This document shows, one piece after another, positions 58,775 through 64,000 of a stretch of DNA of 64,000 nucleotides. The stretch covers positions 3,038,001 to 3,102,000 of the forward strand of contig OX442323.1 of the NCBI GenBank assembly GCA_949358305.1, in the 5' to 3' direction. The position numbers and the translations under genes were made by a program. The DNA comes from Strigamia acuminata. Its lineage: Eukaryota; Arthropoda; Chilopoda; Geophilomorpha; Linotaeniidae. Every line of letters starts with the position of its first letter. Position 1 is the first letter of the stretch. Below the pieces are notes generated by a model. That model was not told the origin of the DNA and ran no database searches. It worked only from the letters and a program-made list of their open reading frames with translations.

Positions 58775-61196
58775 TATACTCTGTTCACATTCAAAACAAT
58801 CCCTGGAATCTTTGCTCCCAGACCTGTAGTCGAATTTCTACCACAAAGAAATAATTTCGTACAATTTTAATTCTTTTTTTAGAATAATAATGAGTGAAAT
58901 GATGTAATTTTGATGTTATTTTGGAATAAAATATATTTTCTTATTTTAAAATGAAGTTTTATGTGGTTTTTATTTTAAAATGCATGTCTGTTAAGTTTAT
59001 TGCTTGCTTCGTCTGGAAAGCACATGTTGTTTGAATTTTTTATTGATACTTTTGTCTGGTAAACAGTCAAAATGGCAACAAGTAACTCGAGCAGTTGTAG
59101 CTCGTATTCAGAGCTTTTAAATTACATGGACAATCAAGCAGCGCACAAGCCAGGAAGTGGAAGAGGTGGCCATGCTGCAACAAGACCCTTGGCCGAATTT
59201 GAAAAATTCAAGAGTGGAAGCCCGATAAACAGCCAGACAAAACAAGTTGTGTTAAATGTATTGAACAAATTTAGAAATAAGCAACCTCAAATCGCGGTAA
59301 ATGATTTGATTAAACTGGTGTCATCTGTGACTGGTTTGGGAATCCAGAGCATAAAAAAAATAAGAAAAGAGATGTGTGATAAAGGTGAGAAAATTTTTTT
59401 AATAAATAAATCTTAATTAAAAAGTATAAAATGTTTTATGATTAGGGCAATTGAAAACACTTGGCAAGAAAAGATGTAATGATTATAAAAAGCGTTTACA
59501 CAGATATGATTCGTTCATACAAAGTGCTGTTCGCTCAAAAGTATATGAATTCTTTCAAAGAAGAGAGGTCCCAACACTGCAGAAGATTGCTGTTGAAATT
59601 CAGAATGATGAGTCACTTCCAAACTTAAAAAGAAATGCCTTACGATCATTTTTAATCGATATCGGATTCAAATTTATGCGACGACGTAAACGCAATGCTG
59701 CTCTTATTGAACGTGATGATATTGTTGCATGGAGGAGGAAGTATCTCCGTGCCATTCGAGCCTATCGTCTAGAAGGAAGAAAAATTTATTATACAGATGA
59801 AACATGGGTTAATGCAGGTTAGTAACTTGAATTTAAAATAATAAATAAATAATAAATAAATCTCATTACAGGTGAATACATAAGCAAGGAGTTGGTTGAC
59901 GACACAGTTCAGTCACACAGAAATGCTTTTTTGAGTGGTTTAAGCACTGGACTAAAACATCCCACATCCAAAGAAGGAAGGCTAATTGTTGGTCTCATTG
60001 GAAGTGAAACAGAATTTGTCCAGAATGGTTTGCTCGTTTTCAAGTAATTTAGTAATAATAATCTGTTAGTGTTTCTATTTAGTTATTTTAATTTTTTAGT
60101 GCTAAGAAATCTGATGGTGACTACGACTCAGAAATGAACTCAGTCAACTTTATGCGGTGGATGGAAACCATTTTTCCATCTTTGGAAAAAGGTAGTGTGA
60201 TAGTGATGGACAATGCAGCCTATCACACAGTCAAATTGGACCCATCACCAACATCTGCATGGCCAAAAGAAAATATCCAAAAATGGTGCATTGCTCATAA
60301 TGCATATTTTGAGGATCACTATATAAAGGCTGAGTTAATGGAGGTATTCCATTTAAAACTGTAACATTTACTGTATTATCAATAATTATTTCTTACAATA
60401 GGTTGTAGCTGCAGTAAAGGACACAAACATCAGTTATGTGTTCGATACAAGAGCCCAAGAATTAGGGTTCAAAGTTCTACGCTTGCCTCCGCATCACTGC
60501 TCCCTAAATCCAATTGAAATGGTTTGGAGTCAAGTAAATGATATAATAAACTTGCTGGGTCTAAACACCAAAAGGTGGTTTAATAATAAAATAAACATTA
60601 TAGGTAAAGAGCCATGTATTCTGTAACTTTGAACTACAACAAGTTGAACGGTTGTTGCGAGACGGAATTGCGGGAGTAACATCTCAGCAATGGGAAAACT
60701 ATGTTTCGCATGTGAAAAAAGAGGTTTGTAAATTAATGGTTAATATTACTTTCAATCTTGTCTCATGTATTACATTCTGTTACAGGAACAAAAAATGTGG
60801 GATCAGGAAGAATTAATCGACGATGTAATTGACCAATTCGTAATTAACACCTGGGATGATTCATCAAGTGATGATTTCTCGGATATCGATGATGATGATG
60901 ATGATCATGATGGCGTGTAAATAAAAACGAAATCTACAAAAAAAATCATTTTTTAAATTTAAATTAATCGAAATAAATAAATGTTTGGAACACACATGAG
61001 TACCAAATACTCACACAACCACGTAAATTAAAAATGCTCACGCAATTCGACAATTCATAACACTATTACAAACCTAATTCCCGTAGCCTAAGTAATCGAT
61101 TACAATGTCTGTATATCATAACAATTCTGGGGTTTTTGGTTTTTTTTACTACACAAGTGAAATGGCTCGGCCAATGGGAGCAAAGATTCCAGGGAT
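58775..61196 (+). mobile_element. Autonomous Tc1/mariner-class DDE transposon, right end truncated
   Basis: The left end is TATACTCTGTTCACATTC. 58799-58820 (ATCCCTGGAATCTTTGCTCCCA) is matched inverted at 61175-61196, after which similarity stops, so about 24 terminal bases are missing on the right. The phrase ACAAGTGAAATGGCTCGGCC just inside the right end recurs in the MITEs at 6.4 and 21.9 kb. The element carries the spliced transposase and lies between the two COMMD6 copies. Confidence 0.85.
59072..60920 (+). CDS. DDE (IS630/Tc1/mariner superfamily) transposase, intact, seven exons
   Basis: Cuts and rejoins element DNA with a metal-binding DDE triad. Exons: 59072-59384, 59446-59817, 59872-60043, 60100-60343, 60402-60533, 60604-60723, 60786-60920. 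All phases close without stops, giving 495 residues. The N-terminal about 200 residues are basic and helix-rich (likely DNA-binding: RNALRSFLIDIGFKFMRRRKR). Catalytic boxes: YYTDETWVNAG, VIVMDNAAYH and LPPHHCSLNPIEMVW. Between the second Asp and the Glu there are 82 residues, far more than the 34-41 of classic Tc1 and mariner, as in an intron-bearing invertebrate DDE_3 group. The C-terminus is acidic (DDFSDIDDDDDDHDGV). AATAAA overlaps the stop region. Confidence 0.92.
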
Positions 61197-61226
61197 CCTT
61201 ATTTAAATTCAAAAAGAAAAATAAGA

Positions 61227-62001
61227 AAAAAGCGTTGCGTAACAAGCATGTCCAAAAATTCTTTTTAAAAAGATTTTTTTGACAGGTTTTTTAAATTGTG
61301 AAATATAAATCAAAATCGAAAAAGAATCTCTTGATTACTATATTGTATTCGTTGTTGTCACTACCCAACTTCCGTACCATTAGTTGTTATTATTAAAAGG
61401 AGGTGGTTTTGAGATATAATCTTTAATATTATTTTATTCCTATTGCTGTTATTCAGATTTTTATCAATTTTTTTAGGACTGCTCGATAGTTTGAAAATAG
61501 CCAAGTAAATGAAAAAAAATTATTTCTATTTTCTTTTAGATGGTCGATTTTCAATGGCGATTAGGAATCATGAAGAGTTCGCCAATTTAAACACTCAATA
61601 CGTCACTTTATCATTATCATTAACTATCAAAGAAGCAGATGGAGAATTGAATAATTGCTGTATGGAAATGTTTATACCAGATAGTAAAGCCAATTTATCT
61701 CAAGAAATGTTATTCTTGTGACGCATTTTATCGTTTATTTCTAGAAATTTCATCAGGAGCTAAAAGAAATTTCGTCAACTTTGGCTACAATGTGATTTTT
61801 ACTTTCAAAACTATTGTAAAATGTTATTTCATGATTTGTACAAATTTATTACGTTGTAGTAATAATAATGTTTATTCTAATGCGTAAATTTCGTGTTTTT
61901 ATCCAGTATTTTTTTTAATTCATTTATAATTTGTGAAAAAGTATACAGTAATACGAGAATCGTTAATTGGAGGATTTGTCGACAGATGGAGCTGAAGTCA
62001 T
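61227..62001 (+). repeat. Segmental duplicate of the COMMD6 region
   Basis: 57841-58682 and 61227-62001 share the left boundary AAAAAGCGTTGCGTAACAAG and the right boundary phrase CAGATGGAGCTGAAGTCAT (ATAGATGGAACTGAAGTCAT in copy 1), with the whole COMMD6 gene between. The copies differ by many substitutions and deletions. The right copy ends about 30 bases before the RPL31 transcription start region. Confidence 0.85.
61477..61795 (+). pseudogene. COMMD6 pseudogene
   Basis: The equivalents of exons 2, 3 and 4 are at 61477-61504, from 61540, and 61745-61795. The start-codon exon has lost its ATG (TTATTATTAAAAGG where copy 1 has AAAATGGCGGCC). Within exon 3, ten bases are missing after AAGAGTTC, shifting the frame to a TAA at 61588-61590. 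The exon 3 donor is also gone. It retains ATGGTCGATTTTCAATGGCG, so its origin is clear. It cannot make COMMD6. Confidence 0.93.
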
Positions 62002-62032
62002 GAATATTTTTTTGACCCAGAATTCTTAGCAA

Positions 62033-62068
62033 CCTTTTCCGATTTCCGGTTGTGCAGGACGCTACAAG
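62033..62068 (+). promoter_or_regulatory. RPL31 5'-TOP-like start and noncoding first exon
   Basis: CCTTTTCC at 62033-62040 fits the terminal oligopyrimidine start used by ribosomal-protein mRNAs. A candidate noncoding exon runs to 62068 (ACAAG followed by GTAATG), joining an acceptor at TTAG 62221-62224 upstream of the start codon. The start site is inferred. Confidence 0.5.
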
Positions 62069-62248
62069 GTAATGGACACGTTTTGTTGATTTAAAATTCT
62101 CGATCCATCCGACGATTAATTTGAAATTTCCAATCATCCGTATAATAAACGAGTTTACGAGTGTTTCTCGCACAAATTCCAACTCAAAAAATGGCAAAAA
62201 CTGATGAGATTTCGTGTTTGTTAGGTCAGTGTCGTCAATCCATTTGCA

Positions 62249-62812
62249 ATGGCAAAGCCGAAGAGAGAAAAGAAGAAATCGGCGATTAATGAAGTCGTAA
62301 CGCGTGAATACACGATTCATTTACACAAAAGGCTGCATGGAATGTGAGTAAATGTCAAAATTCATCGGAAATAATATTAAAAATTTAAAAAAAACTAATT
62401 TTTGCAGTGGATTCAAGAAGCGGGCACCGCGTGCTATTAAGGAGATTAAAAAGTTCGCTGAAAAACAAATGGGAACGCCAGATGTTCGTGTTGATACCAG
62501 ACTGAACAAACACGTTTGGTCCAAGGGAGTGAGGTAAATAAAAACGACGAAATAAATTATTCGACAAATGATTTTTATTTTACGATTATTAGAAACGTTC
62601 CGTACCGCGTACGAGTACGTTTGGCTCGTCGACGCAACGAGGACGAAGATTCCGTTAATAAATTGTACACATTGGTAACATACGTTCCCGTAACAACTTT
62701 CAAAGGTAAAATCGAAGTTTAAAAATCGATTTTTCGTCATTCATTGATTTTTTTTTTCCTTTTAAAAATAGGAAAACAAACTGAGAACGTCGACCTGAGC
62801 GAAGACGCATAA
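62249..62812 (+). CDS. RPL31: 60S ribosomal protein L31 (eL31)
   Basis: Cytosolic large-subunit protein near the peptide exit tunnel. Four coding exons: 62249-62343, 62408-62533, 62593-62705, 62772-62812. They close to 124 residues (human 125). The N-terminus [17 protein letters not shown] is the usual basic start; [35 protein letters not shown] and [13 protein letters not shown] are strongly conserved family blocks. The C-terminus [10 protein letters not shown] is typical. The AAATAAA signal is at 62834-62840, soon after the stop. Compact introns of about 60 bases match a highly expressed housekeeping gene. Confidence 0.98.
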
Positions 62813-63154
62813 ATGTTTGACTTCTTTATTATTAAATAAAACGTGTGTAAAAGAAAAACGGATTTTTGTTTTATTTTATCATTTTATTTCCTTATTCTGT
62901 CACCACGCTGCGCACCAAAATACACACTCGCGCGACCGAAACAAACGATTTTTTAAAATAACGAAATTTTGTAGTAAAATGCTTGTTCTTTTTTTTTAAA
63001 TGCGAAAAAAATAATGAACTGATAGCAGAAAGCGACTAAATGAATACAAACGGTAAACCGAACGAGTCGTTTGAGAAATATAGTTTGTTTTAATCGTTCC
63101 GTTTCAGCTGGCGAGCGGAGGATTACATTGAAATTTTTAATTTTTTGATATGAT

Positions 63155-63427
63155 ATGATCCCGAGTATATCAGGCAAAATGTACCCGAATTGCGGCTATC
63201 CACCCTGCGTACCGCCAATGATGAGCAACTACTATCCCGGTTCCGGTTTCTATAATAACTACAATAACTACAACCAGTTCGGTATGTATCCGCCATACAT
63301 GCTCGGATACCATGGACCGGATTTTATGTATTCTTACTACGGACAGTCGTGTTGTGCCACTTGGGTTTTCATATTATTCTCCGCGATTGCTTTGTATGTC
63401 ATTCTCAATCTCAACTCTTTACATTAA
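63155..63427 (+). CDS. Small Tyr/Gly/Pro/Asn-rich protein with C-terminal membrane helix
   Basis: Unrecognised 90-residue protein. It opens MIPSISGKMYPNCGYPP; the second Met (63179) may be the true start, since ATATCAG just before it could be a splice acceptor. The first two-thirds is low-complexity (NNYNNYNQFGMYPPYML, SYYGQSCC). The last 25 residues (from ATWVFILFSAIALYVI) form a clear membrane helix with only a short tail, as in tail-anchored proteins. The frame is intact and codon use resembles neighbouring genes. A CC pair just before the helix could be lipidated. Function unknown. Confidence 0.55.
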   Translation: MIPSISGKMYPNCGYPPCVPPMMSNYYPGSGFYNNYNNYNQFGMYPPYMLGYHGPDFMYSYYGQSCCATWVFILFSAIALYVILNLNSLH

Positions 63428-63449
63428 GTAAATTTTCGTGTAATCATTT

Positions 63450-63660
63450 GTTTTGCGCATAATACTTGGGTTTTTGTGCCTCGTATCTCCGCAAATGGAT
63501 ACGGAAGGTGGAAAACTCGAAATGAATAAAGAGAGTGGAAGATTTAAGCCTTTTATTTGTTTTAATTTGATGAGATCGGTGCGGGGATCAATAGGCGACG
63601 GAATTTTGTGCGCTAATGGATCTTGGGAAGGAAAAAAATAGGAAAAAGCGTGAGTCAAAT
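63450..63660. other. Open but unassigned stretch
   Basis: A plus-strand ATG frame (63495-63641) and an overlapping minus frame exist. Neither has a recognised motif. It could be an upstream exon of the 63679 exon, but no donor fits cleanly. Confidence 0.25.
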
Positions 63661-63678
63661 TAATGATGGAGTTTGCAG

Positions 63679-63855
63679 GAAGAGATAAAAGACGTCGAGT
63701 TGCACGTGTCGACGAATTTGAAACCGATTCGTGTCGTCTGGGGTGGGATAATCACGCCGAACGGAGTAACGGACGTGGCGGCGGCAGATGGGGCTGCAAT
63801 TGTCACAACTTGTCAAATAATTTATAAAAGTAAAAAAATATTATTTTTTTAAGAA
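63679..63855 (+). CDS. Candidate terminal exon of an unknown gene
   Basis: After TTTGCAG (acceptor-like, ending 63678) the frame reads EEIKDVELHVSTNLKP, then IRVVWGGIITPNGVTDVAA, and runs to a stop about 63855. GC content and amino-acid use are coding-like, unlike the flanking DNA. No family is recognised and no matching upstream exon was established. Could also be a relic. Confidence 0.35.
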
Positions 63856-64000
63856 ATACAAAGAGAAATAAATAAATAATGTTTCGGAAACAATGTTTTG
63901 GATCGATTGATGTTTGATGTCGGATTTGATTAATAACGGAATCATTAGCGAGCTGATTTCTTTTTATTTCTTTTTTTAAATTTCTTGTATTGATTTTGTC

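Overview
The window is nuclear DNA of a small-intron invertebrate animal. It has spliced genes with GT-AG introns mostly of 50-100 bases, AATAAA signals after stop codons, AT-rich intergenic DNA with clearly GC-richer exons, and many miniature transposons and minisatellites. The gene set (phosphorylase kinase alpha, AADAT-type aminotransferases, COMMD6, RPL31, B4GAT1) is metazoan. An arthropod or related ecdysozoan outside the higher insects is my best guess, but the sequence alone does not settle the taxon. No bacterial or viral gene, CRISPR array, rRNA or tRNA was recognised.

Layout. 1-15 kb holds no convincing gene. It carries a hAT relic with a degenerate BED finger and an internal long inverted repeat, two pogo-type MITEs with TA duplications, a hAT MITE with a perfect 8-bp duplication, a nested MITE pair and several tandem arrays. 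15.8-21.4 kb holds B4GAT1 (+), with a probable tiny first coding exon inside a GC-rich promoter-like block. 21.9-31.2 kb is again transposon territory: more MITEs of the same families, and a duplicated composite repeat that appears to carry pieces of host-like genes. 31.7-43.0 kb is a complete 21-exon phosphorylase kinase alpha gene (-), whose long introns are each filled by a different A/T-rich minisatellite. 43.2-47.8 kb is a decayed tyrosine-recombinase (DIRS-type) element directly upstream of that gene. 48.6-51.8 kb is an inverted copy of the 28-29 kb composite repeat.

The gene-dense end runs from 53 to 63.9 kb. Two intact AADAT-type aminotransferase genes face each other tail to tail. 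They are followed by COMMD6, an intact spliced Tc1/mariner-class DDE transposase inside its element, a dead second copy of COMMD6, ribosomal protein RPL31, a small membrane protein and an unplaced terminal exon.

The genes do not form one pathway. The clearest links are structural: the two AADAT paralogs share exon boundaries and sizes; COMMD6 and its pseudogene are a segmental duplication now split by a transposon; and that transposon shares terminal and subterminal motifs with MITEs at 6.4 and 21.9 kb, so it is the likely autonomous source of that family.
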